Part shown: positions 7,054 through 12,501 of the stretch, piece by piece
Position numbering within the stretch: the first letter of the stretch is position 1
Layout: each line of letters starts with the position of its first letter
From: an uncultured Eubacteriales bacterium
GTDB taxonomy: Bacteria > Bacillota > Clostridia > Oscillospirales > Oscillospiraceae
Direction: 5' to 3'
Assembly: GCA_900552475.1 (NCBI GenBank)
Contig: USAC01000061.1
Location: forward strand, 1-12,591
Length of the DNA: 12,591 nucleotides
The notes under the pieces: generated by a model
The model's database searches: none
The model's input: only the letters and a program-made list of their open reading frames with translations
Told to the model about the DNA's origin: nothing
Position numbers and translations under genes: made by a program

Positions 7054-8081
7054 CCGTTGCTCCCCATCGCCGCCTGATAGTAGGAGGTGTCGACGATGGC
7101 GTCGATGTCGACGGAGGAGGAGATCAGGCCCTTCTCAAGGGCGTAGTCGTTCAGGCTCTTGAGCTTCTCGACGCAAACGGGCGTGATCTCGGGGTCAAAG
7201 TAGGAAAAGCTCGTGTCGAAGCTGTAGACGGAGCGGTAGACGTCGGCGGAGTAGTTGGAGTCGGCGAAGAGGGAGTAGATCTCCTCGGGATTCTCGGCGG
7301 CGAAGGCCTGCGCGCGGCTGAGGGCGCGGATGATGGCGGCGGCCGCGTCGGGGTTCTTCTCGAGGAAGTCATTGCGCGCGGAGACGACGTACTGCGAGTC
7401 GAGCCGCTCGTCGTTTCCGGCCACGGCCAGCATCGTACCCACACCCTTCTCGTCGATCAGGCGATAGGCCGCCATGCACGGCAGCACGACGGCGTCGGCC
7501 TCACCGGCGGCGAACTCCACCTGCGCGTTGGCGGTGGTGGCGTTGATCTGCTGGACGTCGTCCTGCGTCATACCTGCGCTCTCAAGCAGGGAGATGAGGA
7601 ACTTCTGGCAGGTGGTGCCCGTCTCGGCGATGACGCGCTTGCCGCGCAGATCCTCGACGGAGTTGATGCCTGCGTCCTTCTGGACGACGATGCCCTGCTG
7701 CACGGCGCTGTTGTCCATGGCGATGAAGGTCACGCCGCTGAACTTGCTCGCGAGCACCAGCGCGGGCATGTCTCCGTAGATGGCGACATCGAGGTCACCG
7801 GAGATCATCGCCTCGTTCACGGCGGGGCCGGCTCCGTCAAAGCCGACATACTCGGGGCGGCAGCCGACCTTCGCCAGTTCCTCCTCAAAATACTGCTTCT
7901 CCGCCGCGACGCGCGCGGCCTCGAGCATGCGGGCACCGTGGTCGCCGGTGGCGGGCGTGCCGATGCGCACGACGGTCTGCTCGGCACTGTTGTTTGTGTC
8001 AGCGCTCTGGCCGCAGGCGGTGAGCGCCAGCAGCATCACCGCCGCGAGCGCGGCGGCGAAAATTCTTCTGCATCTGTTCAT
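7050..8081 (-). CDS. Lipoprotein substrate-binding protein of NMT1/SsuA type
   Basis: The 343-residue protein is the extracellular binding protein of an ABC importer. It begins with a short basic stretch and a hydrophobic run ending in the lipobox LTAC (Cys23), so it is a membrane-anchored lipoprotein. The mature part shows the NMT1/THI5-like fold shared with SsuA/TauA: VVRIGTPATGDHG, then a glycine-rich segment with GAGPAVNEAMISGDLDVAIYGDMPA, then VEDLRGKRVIAETGTT, then AQVEFAAGEADAVVLPC. I choose ATG 8081 because GAGGAG lies 10 nt upstream; an upstream TTG at 8099 would overlap that site. The stop overlaps the sulfatase start (ATGA). A strong promoter and a hairpin leader precede it. Ligand is probably an aliphatic sulfate ester or sulfonate, inferred from neighbours; taurine or a thiamine precursor are alternatives. 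Confidence 0.85.
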   Translation of the reverse strand: MNRCRRIFAAALAAVMLLALTACGQSADTNNSAEQTVVRIGTPATGDHGARMLEAARVAAEKQYFEEELAKVGCRPEYVGFDGAGPAVNEAMISGDLDVAIYGDMPALVLASKFSGVTFIAMDNSAVQQGIVVQKDAGINSVEDLRGKRVIAETGTTCQKFLISLLESAGMTQDDVQQINATTANAQVEFAAGEADAVVLPCMAAYRLIDEKGVGTMLAVAGNDERLDSQYVVSARNDFLEKNPDAAAAIIRALSRAQAFAAENPEEIYSLFADSNYSADVYRSVYSFDTSFSYFDPEITPVCVEKLKSLNDYALEKGLISSSVDIDAIVDTSYYQAAMGSNG

Positions 8082-8100
8082 GTTTTTCAGTCTCCTCAAA

Positions 8101-8170
8101 TAGTAATAAAAGAAAGTAGAGTTACCCGAAGCTCATACCCGCGGTGGTATGCCCCTTCGTGTAACTCTAC
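8101..8170 (-). ncRNA. 55-nt leader hairpin before the binding-protein gene, terminator-like
   Basis: GTAGAGTTAC (8116-8125) and GTAACTCTAC (8161-8170) form a perfect 10-bp stem. Inside it CGAAG/CTTCG and CATACC/GGTATG continue the helix around small internal loops, with an ACCGCG apical loop on the leftward strand. Leftward transcription then meets TTTCTTTTATTACTA. The hairpin starts only about 5 nt after the predicted transcription start. It could be an attenuator, a 5'-end stabiliser or an aptamer; I recognise no known motif. It does not fit a plus-strand terminator, since no T tract follows on that side. Confidence 0.6.
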
Positions 8171-8182
8171 ACTCTGCGCGTT

Positions 8183-8211
8183 ATTGTAGCCTAATTTTTT
8201 CCGTCTGTCAA
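8183..8211 (-). promoter_or_regulatory. Internal sigma-A promoter of the binding-protein/sulfatase message
   Basis: Reading leftward, a perfect TTGACA (8206-8211) and TACAAT (8183-8188) are separated by 17 nt. The -35 box overlaps the stop codon of the permease gene. The start site should be near 8176, so the binding protein and sulfatase can be expressed separately from the ATPase and permease. Confidence 0.8.
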
Positions 8212-8966
8212 GCCTTCTTCTGCCACGGCAGCAGGCGGCGGAAGAGGGCGGTGAGGAGCTTGTCCATCAGGATGCCGACCAGCCCGATCACGAGCATGCA
8301 CAGGATCACCGCATCCGAGCGCAGCAGTCCCCGCGAATAGCTCAGCCGGTAGCCGATACCGGAGTTCGCGGCGATGAGCTCCGCCGCCACGACGGCCATC
8401 CACGAGCTGCCGAGCCCGAGCTTCAGCCCGACGAGAATCTGCGGCAGCGCATTCGGCAGATAGACCTTGCGGAACGTCTCGCTCACGCCGAGGCGGTACA
8501 GCCGTGCGACTTCCAGGTACCCAGAGGGCAGGGACTGAAAGCCCCCAAGCGTGTTAAGCGTGATGGGGAAGAATGCCGCGATGGCGATGACGACGACCTT
8601 CGACGTCTCGCCGATGCCGTACCAGAGGATGATGAGCGGGATCCACGCGATGACCGGGATCTGCCGCACGGCGGTGATGAACGGGTGAAGCAGGTCATAC
8701 GCCCCGTGCCACATCCCCATGACCGACCCCGCGCAGATGCCGAGCGCCGCCGCGATGGCGTATCCCTTGAGCACGCGCGAAAGGCTGCACCCGAGGTCCC
8801 CGGCAAGCGTTCCGTCTGCGAGAAATTCGTGCAGCGTCCGCCAGACCTCCGGGATGGAGGGGAGGATGGCGTGGGAGATGTCGGTATAGGTCGTGGCCCA
8901 CCACCACGCCAGCAGGAGAAGCGCCGGGAGCAGCAGCCCCAGCAGAATACGCTTGCAGGATTTCAT
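8208..8966 (-). CDS. ssuC: SsuC/TauC-type ABC transporter permease
   Basis: This 252-residue inner-membrane protein is the channel subunit of a sulfonate/taurine/nitrate-type importer (BPD_transp_1 superfamily). It has about six hydrophobic segments; LPSIPEVW near residue 35; SLSRVLKGYAIAAALGICAG near 61-80; RQIPVIAWIPLIILWYGIGE near 100-119; and the EAA loop that contacts the ATPase, EVARLYRLGVSETFRKVYLPNALPQILVGLKLG, near 151-184. The ATG overlaps the stop of the ATPase gene (ATGA, 8963-8966), implying translational coupling. It probably works with the lipoprotein binding protein encoded just downstream. The symbol reflects family and context; the transported compound may be an organosulfate rather than a sulfonate. 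Confidence 0.88.
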   Translation of the reverse strand: MKSCKRILLGLLLPALLLLAWWWATTYTDISHAILPSIPEVWRTLHEFLADGTLAGDLGCSLSRVLKGYAIAAALGICAGSVMGMWHGAYDLLHPFITAVRQIPVIAWIPLIILWYGIGETSKVVVIAIAAFFPITLNTLGGFQSLPSGYLEVARLYRLGVSETFRKVYLPNALPQILVGLKLGLGSSWMAVVAAELIAANSGIGYRLSYSRGLLRSDAVILCMLVIGLVGILMDKLLTALFRRLLPWQKKA

Positions 8967-9718
8967 CTGTCCGCCTCCGCTCCAAAAAAGTGTGCCAGCA
9001 CCCGCTCCTTGCAGGCGGCAAAAGCCGCGCCGCTGCGGTTGGCGTGCGCTTCGGCGGGGACGGGGAGGATCTCCGTGATCCGCCCGGGCCGCGCACTCAT
9101 GACGACAATGCGGTCGCCGAGATAGACGGCTTCGTCAATATCGTGCGTGACGAGCACCATCGTGATGCCGGAGGTGGCCTGCAGCCGCCGCACCTCCTGC
9201 TGCATCTGGATGCGGGTGAGCGCGTCGAGCGCGGCAAACGGCTCGTCGAGTAGAAGAATCTCCGGTTTCGTGACGAGACTGCGCGCGATGGCGGCGCGCT
9301 GCGCCATGCCGCCGGAGAGCTGTGCGGGGTAGCTCTTCGCGTAGTCGGCAAGGCCGACGAGATTGAGATACTCCGCCACGAGTGCGCGCTTCTGCGCACG
9401 CGGCACCTGCCGCAGACCGAAGGCGACGTTATCCGCGACCGTCAGCCACGAGAGCAGTCGGTGATCCTGAAAGACCATGCCGCAGTCGGCCCCCGGCCCG
9501 GTGACGGGCGCGCCGCGGCGCTCAACCGTGCCGTCATCCGCCGTCTCCAGCCCGCAGAGGATGCGCAGCAGTGTGCTCTTGCCGCAGCCGCTGCGCCCGA
9601 CGATGGTGATGAACTCCGCCGGTGCGACATCGAGGTCGATGTCCTGCAGCACCGGCAGCCGCCCCTGCGGCCCGGGGAAGGATTTCTGCACCCCGCGGAT
9701 ATGAATGACCGGCTCCAT
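8963..9718 (-). CDS. ssuB: SsuB/TauB-type ABC transporter ATPase
   Basis: This 251-residue cytoplasmic subunit hydrolyses ATP to drive the importer. All nucleotide-binding motifs are intact: Walker A GRSGCGKST (41-49), Q-loop Gln84 (VFQD), signature LSGGM (134-138), Walker B ILLLDEP (154-160), D-loop AALDA (162-166) and H-loop His192 (THD). Segments such as RLLSWLTVADNVAFGL and LLDEPFAALDALTR are typical of the SsuB/TauB/ThiZ group. The ATG follows a GGGGTGGG stretch that can serve as ribosome binding site, and a promoter is found about 33 nt further up. It is the first gene of the leftward cluster, overlapping the permease gene by 4 bases. Substrate type (sulfonate/organosulfate) is inferred from the adjacent alkylsulfatase. 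Confidence 0.9.
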   Translation of the reverse strand: MEPVIHIRGVQKSFPGPQGRLPVLQDIDLDVAPAEFITIVGRSGCGKSTLLRILCGLETADDGTVERRGAPVTGPGADCGMVFQDHRLLSWLTVADNVAFGLRQVPRAQKRALVAEYLNLVGLADYAKSYPAQLSGGMAQRAAIARSLVTKPEILLLDEPFAALDALTRIQMQQEVRRLQATSGITMVLVTHDIDEAVYLGDRIVVMSARPGRITEILPVPAEAHANRSGAAFAACKERVLAHFFGAEADR

Positions 9719-9746
9719 GCGCCCACCCCTTTTTTTAAGTCAATGC

Positions 9747-9779
9747 TACTATAGTAAGCCACCCCCGCCCGCCTGTCAA
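9747..9779 (-). promoter_or_regulatory. Promoter of the ABC ATPase-permease operon with overlapping palindrome
   Basis: Reading leftward, a perfect TTGACA (9774-9779) is followed after 17 nt by TACTAT (9751-9756). The -10 box is part of a perfect 10-bp palindrome, TACTATAGTA (9747-9756), flanked by GC on both sides at unequal distance, which could be a repressor site. No known sulfur-regulator consensus was matched. Confidence 0.72.
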
Positions 9780-9856
9780 GGAAAAGTGTCTGGCGCGGGG
9801 GATGTGGGCATCGCCCGATGCATGGAGCAGGGAAAAACGGGTGAATTGATAAAAAC

Positions 9857-9892
9857 AAAAGATCCCAAATCCTTTCGGATTTGGGATCTTTT
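9857..9892 (-). terminator. tRNA terminator left of the tRNA-Arg fragment
   Basis: A perfect 16-bp stem (9857-9872 with 9877-9892) with a 4-nt loop begins at the first base after the leftward CCA end of the tRNA fragment and is followed leftward by TTTTGTTTTT. It would be the original terminator of the intact tRNA-Arg gene. The rightward strand also ends the stem in TTTT, but TGGC follows directly. Confidence 0.85.
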
Positions 9893-9937
9893 GGCACGCC
9901 GTGAGGGATTCGAACCCCCGGCCTTCTGGTCCGTAGG
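9892..9937 (-). pseudogene. 3' fragment of tRNA-Arg(ACG), probable att site
   Basis: Reading leftward, the sequence is the 3' half of a tRNA: anticodon loop CTACGGA (9930-9936, anticodon ACG), stem strand CCAGA, variable loop AGGCC, T arm GGGGG-TTCGAAT-CCCTC, acceptor strand ACGGCGT, discriminator G and encoded CCA (9892-9894). The 5' side should read TCTGG to pair with CCAGA but reads ACAAC, and no D arm or 5' acceptor (ACGCCGT) follows. The homology stops exactly at the anticodon stem. A 3' half that retains its terminator is what remains when an element integrates into the 3' half of a tRNA gene, so chromosome should lie to the left and element to the right. Confidence 0.8.
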
Positions 9938-9946
9938 TTGTCTCAC

Positions 9947-9986
9947 GCACAAATCGGAGCCGTTTCGGCTCCGATTTGTGCTTTTT
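9947..9986 (+). terminator. Strong rightward terminator next to the tRNA fragment
   Basis: A perfect 15-bp stem (GCACAAATCGGAGCC 9947-9961 with 9967-9981) with a 5-nt loop is followed by TTTTT. It begins 10 nt from the point where tRNA homology ends. No rightward gene precedes it here, so it may insulate the inserted segment from chromosomal transcription. The stretch 9987-10104 contains no gene I can support. Confidence 0.8.
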
Positions 9987-10049
9987 GCCACCGTTCGCTC
10001 GGCGGATTTTCCGTTGTTTCCGTCCAGCCCTGCCCGCTTTTTTCGGATT

Positions 10050-10068
10050 CTGGGTCAAAACTGGGTCA
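10050..10068. repeat. Direct repeats CTGGGTCA spaced 11 bp, possible integrase arm sites
   Basis: CTGGGTCA occurs at 10050-10057 and again at 10061-10068, one helical turn apart, about 115 bp from the tRNA fragment. Short direct repeats at such a distance from a tRNA att core are a known layout of arm-type binding sites of tyrosine integrases. No integrase gene lies in the window, so this is an inference from position only. Confidence 0.4.
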
Positions 10069-10104
10069 GGATCGTTTCACAGGCGGCTTTCAATGTGAGC
10101 CATT

Positions 10105-10452
10105 TCACGCGTCTGCCAATTCTTGCTGCTTTTTGTAGTCTTCACCCCAAGCCCGCATGGAATCCAGAATGGGCTTCAGGCTTTTGCCCAGTTCCGTCAG
10201 CGAATACTCCACTCTCGGCGGTACTTCGGCGTAGACCTCGCGGTGGACAAGCCCGTTTTCCTCCATCGCCCGGAGCTGTGCGGTCAGAACTTTTTGCGAT
10301 ACATTTCCCACAGATTTTTTTAGTTCTCCAAACCGCTTTGTTCCCGGCATTAAATCTCTGAGAATCAGCACCTTCCATTTGTCTCCGATCAGTGTCAAGG
10401 TAGTTTCCACCGGACAGGCAGGAAGTTCATTCTTTGCTTTTGCTGCGATCAT
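10105..10452 (-). CDS. HxlR-family winged-helix regulator
   Basis: The 115-residue protein is a complete HxlR-type DNA-binding regulator. The family signature runs from CPVETTLTLIGDKWKVLILRDL (13-34), with the N-terminal Cys13 that is redox-active in relatives such as YodB and HypR, through GTKRFGELKKSVGNVSQKVLTAQLRAMEENGLVHREVY (recognition helix and wing, about 37-74) to PPRVEYSLTELGKSL (78-92). The ATG at 10450-10452 has AGAGGGA just upstream. It is transcribed away from the split-barrel flavoprotein gene at 10672, and their 219-bp gap holds repeats that may be its operators. Family members often sense quinones, aldehydes or oxidants and repress an adjacent reductase-like gene. The inducer here is unknown. 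Confidence 0.92.
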   Translation of the reverse strand: MIAAKAKNELPACPVETTLTLIGDKWKVLILRDLMPGTKRFGELKKSVGNVSQKVLTAQLRAMEENGLVHREVYAEVPPRVEYSLTELGKSLKPILDSMRAWGEDYKKQQELADA

Positions 10453-10485
10453 TTCAATCCCTCTGAAAAATTTTTTGGAAGTGCT

Positions 10486-10515
10486 AAATTAGCGAAAAAC
10501 CCAGTAACGGTGCAA
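10486..10515 (-). promoter_or_regulatory. Probable promoter of the HxlR-type regulator gene
   Basis: Reading leftward, TTGCAC (10510-10515) and TAATTT (10486-10491) are separated by 18 nt. The match is moderate; a typical ribosome binding site and ATG follow about 35 nt downstream. Confidence 0.45.
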
Positions 10516-10528
10516 TCGTTTCTTTCTG

Positions 10529-10576
10529 GTAACTACCCATTAGTTTCTATTTGGTAACTACGGCACAATATTGTGC
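10529..10576. promoter_or_regulatory. Candidate HxlR operators: GGTAACTAC repeats and a 14-bp palindrome
   Basis: GGTAACTAC occurs twice in the same orientation (10529-10537 and 10553-10561), 24 bp apart. The first copy is also half of an inverted pair, AACTA-N5-TAGTT (10531-10545). A perfect 14-bp palindrome, GCACAATATTGTGC, follows at 10563-10576. They lie between the two divergent promoters, a natural place for the regulator to bind. Binding is inferred. Confidence 0.55.
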
Positions 10577-10606
10577 TTACTTTACGAATCGGCGCTACGG
10601 CATTAT

Positions 10607-10612
10607 TATAAT
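10607..10612 (+). promoter_or_regulatory. -10 box of the split-barrel flavoprotein promoter
   Basis: A perfect TATAAT lies 60 nt before the gene. The -35 region (TTTACG or ACGAAT near 10581-10589) is poor, which suits a promoter that depends on a bound regulator or is held weak. Confidence 0.55.
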
Positions 10613-10671
10613 GCTAACGAAAGAAAAAAACAACCTTTCGGAATCAAAAATCCATTTTGGAGGTACTTATC

Positions 10672-11067
10672 ATGAACAAAGTTGTTGAATTTCTGAATGC
10701 CAATCCCGTGCAGTATCTGGCAACCGTCGGTCGCGACGGCAAAGCCAAGTGCCGCCCCTTCATGTTCGCGGGCGAACTGGACGGCAAGCTGTGGTTCTGC
10801 ACCAACAACCAGAAGGATGTCTACAAAGATATGCAGGAGAACCCGGAGGTGGAGATCTCCGTTTCCAGCCCGGACTATGCGTGGATTCGTCTCCACGGCA
10901 AGGCTGTGTTCGAGAACAACATGGCTGCCAAGGAAATGTGCATCCAGAACCCCATCGTGAAGGGTCAGTACGGCGAGGCCACCAACCCCATCTTTGAGGT
11001 GTTCTATCTGGAGAATGCTCACGGCATCATCGCCGACTTCTCCGGCAACCCTCCCTACGAGTTCTAA
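10672..11067 (+). CDS. PNPOx-like FMN-binding split-barrel protein
   Basis: The 131-residue protein belongs to the pyridoxamine 5'-phosphate oxidase-like split-barrel superfamily, small dimeric proteins that usually bind FMN and act as oxidoreductases. Visible features are NPVQYLATVGRDGKAKCRPFMF (residues 11-32), LWFCTNNQKDVYKDMQENPEVEISV (41-65), WIRLHGKAVFE (71-81) and EVFYLENAHG near 108-117. ATG 10672 has GGAGGT (10659-10664) 7 nt upstream; an in-frame upstream start at 10657 would overlap that site. It is divergent from the HxlR-type regulator and is followed after only 18 nt by an FMN riboswitch, so it probably shares a transcript with ribU. It is not a true PdxH, which is longer. The substrate is unknown. 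Confidence 0.85.
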   Translation: MNKVVEFLNANPVQYLATVGRDGKAKCRPFMFAGELDGKLWFCTNNQKDVYKDMQENPEVEISVSSPDYAWIRLHGKAVFENNMAAKEMCIQNPIVKGQYGEATNPIFEVFYLENAHGIIADFSGNPPYEF

Positions 11068-11085
11068 GCAGAACGAAATAATTAA

Positions 11086-11196
11086 ATCTTCGGGGCAAGG
11101 TGAAATCTCTGACCGGCAGTACAGCCTGCGAAGCGCTTGCAGCGCCTGATGCGGTGAAAATCCGCAGCCGACGGTATAGTCCGGATGAAAGAAGAT
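11086..11196 (+). promoter_or_regulatory. FMN riboswitch controlling ribU
   Basis: The conserved RFN-element blocks occur in order: AUCUUCGGGGCAAGGUGAAAU, CUGACCGGCAGU, AGCCUGCGAAGCGC, GAUGCGGUGAAAAUCCGCAGCCGACGGU, AUAGUCCGGAUGAAAGAAGAU. The closing helix AUCUUC (11086-11091) pairs perfectly with GAAGAU (11191-11196). High FMN should reduce riboflavin import. No promoter fits in the 18 nt between the preceding stop codon and the aptamer, so it probably acts inside a longer message. Confidence 0.97.
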
Positions 11197-11204
11197 ATGA
11201 GGAA

Positions 11205-11241
11205 GCAGCCTCGCAGGAAAACCCATCCTGTGGGGCTGTTT
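11205..11241 (+). terminator. Expression-platform terminator of the FMN riboswitch
   Basis: A 13-bp stem with two G-U wobbles (11206-11218 with 11226-11238) and a 7-nt loop follows the aptamer by 9 nt. The U tract is short (TTT, then CAAATC), so termination may be partial. The ribU ribosome binding site lies 25 nt farther and is not in the stem. Confidence 0.65.
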
Positions 11242-11274
11242 CAAATCTCAGCATATCTTTTCCAAGGAGCAATC

Positions 11275-11886
11275 ATGAATACCGTTTCCATCGCAAAAAG
11301 CAGAAAGACCGCTGTTCTTTCCGTCCGTACCATCTCCATGACTGCCATGCTGTCCGCAGTCGCTTATCTGCTGGCCTTTGTGGAGTTTTCCGTTCCTCTC
11401 TCGCCGTCCTTTGCAAGGATGGACTTATCTGACCTTCCGGCACTCATCGGCGCATTTGCCTTTGGGCCGCTCTCCGGTCTGCTCATTGAACTTGTCAAAA
11501 ACACCTTGCAGCTTCTGACCACCTCTACGGGCGGCATCGGAGAGATTGCCAACTTCCTGATGGGCGCTTTCTATGTGGTCACTGCGGGTTTCATCTATAA
11601 ACGCCATAAAACGAAGAAAACCGCGCTGATTGCCTGCATCCTCGCAAGCGTCGTTATGGGTATTGCAGCAGCACTGGCAAATTACTTCATCCTGCTGCCG
11701 CTGTTTGAGAGCTTTATGCCGCTGGATCAGCTCATTGCCTCCTTTGCCGAGCTCTTGCCCTTCATCCATACCAAGCTGGATGTGGTACTGTTCAATGCCT
11801 TTCCCTTCAATCTGCTGAAAGGGCTTGTCATCGGCGGCGTGACAATGCTGATCTATAAGAAACTGACCCCTGTGTTGAAAGGCTGA
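11275..11886 (+). CDS. ribU: Riboflavin ECF transporter S component RibU
   Basis: RibU is the membrane substrate-binding subunit that captures riboflavin for an ECF importer. The 203-residue protein has about six membrane segments and the family landmarks: MTAMLSAVAYLLAFVEFSVP (residues 22-41), MDLSDLPALIGAFAFGPLSG (49-68), ELVKNTLQLLTTST (72-85) and GGIGEIANFLMG (86-97), followed by FPFNLLKGLVIG near the C terminus. ATG 11275 is preceded by AAGGAG (11264-11269) at 5 nt; in-frame upstream starts fall inside the riboswitch and are rejected. The FMN riboswitch directly upstream confirms the vitamin. The next gene, a flavin-binding ferredoxin fusion, begins 6 nt after its stop. EcfA/EcfT must be encoded elsewhere. 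Confidence 0.95.
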   Translation: MNTVSIAKSRKTAVLSVRTISMTAMLSAVAYLLAFVEFSVPLSPSFARMDLSDLPALIGAFAFGPLSGLLIELVKNTLQLLTTSTGGIGEIANFLMGAFYVVTAGFIYKRHKTKKTALIACILASVVMGIAAALANYFILLPLFESFMPLDQLIASFAELLPFIHTKLDVVLFNAFPFNLLKGLVIGGVTMLIYKKLTPVLKG

Positions 11887-11892
11887 TGAACC

Positions 11893-12501
11893 ATGACACG
11901 AAATGAGTATCTGAAGCTGCTGGTGGAGGGCATCCACTCCACCACCATTGCCACCATCGGTGCAGACGGGCATCCGCAGACCCGTGTGATTGACATGATG
12001 CTCTATGACGAGCGGGGCGTGTATTTTCTCACCGCCAAGGGCAAGGCGTTCTATGCCCAGCTCATGGAGCAGGGCTTCATCGCCCTGTCTGCAACAAAGG
12101 ATAAAATATCGATCTCTCTGCGGGGGAAGATCGGGGATATCGGCAGCGAAAAGCTGGACGAGATCTTTGAGAAGAACCCCTATATGCTGGCCATCTATCC
12201 CGGCGATACCCGTTCAGCGCTGGATGTGTTCCGCCTGTATGAAGCGGACGGTGAGTATTTTGACATTAGCGACCCGGCACACATCGTCCGGGACAGCTTC
12301 ACCATCGGCAAAGCGGCACAGGAAACACCGGGCTACTATGTGGGCGAAGGCTGCATCGGCTGCAAGCTGTGCTACTCGGTCTGCCCGCAGAAGTGCATCG
12401 ACATTACAAAGAAGCCTGTGGCGATTGACCAGCACCATTGTCTCCACTGCGGGCGGTGTGCGGAAACCTGCCCTAAGCAGGTTATCGAAAAGAGGGTTTG
12501 A
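11893..12501 (+). CDS. PNPOx-like split barrel fused to 2[4Fe-4S] ferredoxin
   Basis: The 202-residue protein joins an N-terminal split-barrel domain (about 1-135; TTIATIGADGHPQTRVIDMMLYD near 17-39, FLTAKGKAFYAQL 45-57, ISISLRGK 72-79), expected to bind FMN, to a C-terminal bacterial ferredoxin domain. The latter has two cluster motifs: Cys154-x2-Cys157-x2-Cys160-x3-Cys164 and Cys183-x2-Cys186-x2-Cys189-x3-Cys193. The two clusters could pass electrons to or from the flavin, making it a small cytoplasmic flavin-iron-sulfur electron carrier or reductase. It starts 6 nt after ribU, with a weak GAAAGG site inside the end of ribU, so it lies under the FMN riboswitch. Such fusions occur in anaerobic Firmicutes, but no substrate is known to me. 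Its stop codon abuts a broken mobile-element gene. Confidence 0.85.
   Translation: MTRNEYLKLLVEGIHSTTIATIGADGHPQTRVIDMMLYDERGVYFLTAKGKAFYAQLMEQGFIALSATKDKISISLRGKIGDIGSEKLDEIFEKNPYMLAIYPGDTRSALDVFRLYEADGEYFDISDPAHIVRDSFTIGKAAQETPGYYVGEGCIGCKLCYSVCPQKCIDITKKPVAIDQHHCLHCGRCAETCPKQVIEKRV

Noticed and set aside
7050..8081. Assignment of the binding protein as ThiY (thiamine-precursor transport)
   Set aside because: The NMT1/THI5 fold and nearby thiamine genes make it tempting, but it is in a separate operon with an alkylsulfatase, has no TPP riboswitch, and HMP import is already served by CytX.
5491..8189. Long plus-strand reading frames opposite the sulfatase and binding-protein genes
   Set aside because: Low-complexity composition and no start context; the opposite strand encodes complete proteins with family motifs and overlapping operon structure.
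9892..9980. Intact tRNA-Arg gene on the minus strand
   Set aside because: No 5' acceptor strand, D arm or matching anticodon stem follows; only the 3' half is present.
9735..10058. Minus-strand frame through the tRNA fragment and two terminators
   Set aside because: It translates the tRNA T arm and hairpins, a common spurious frame; no domain visible.
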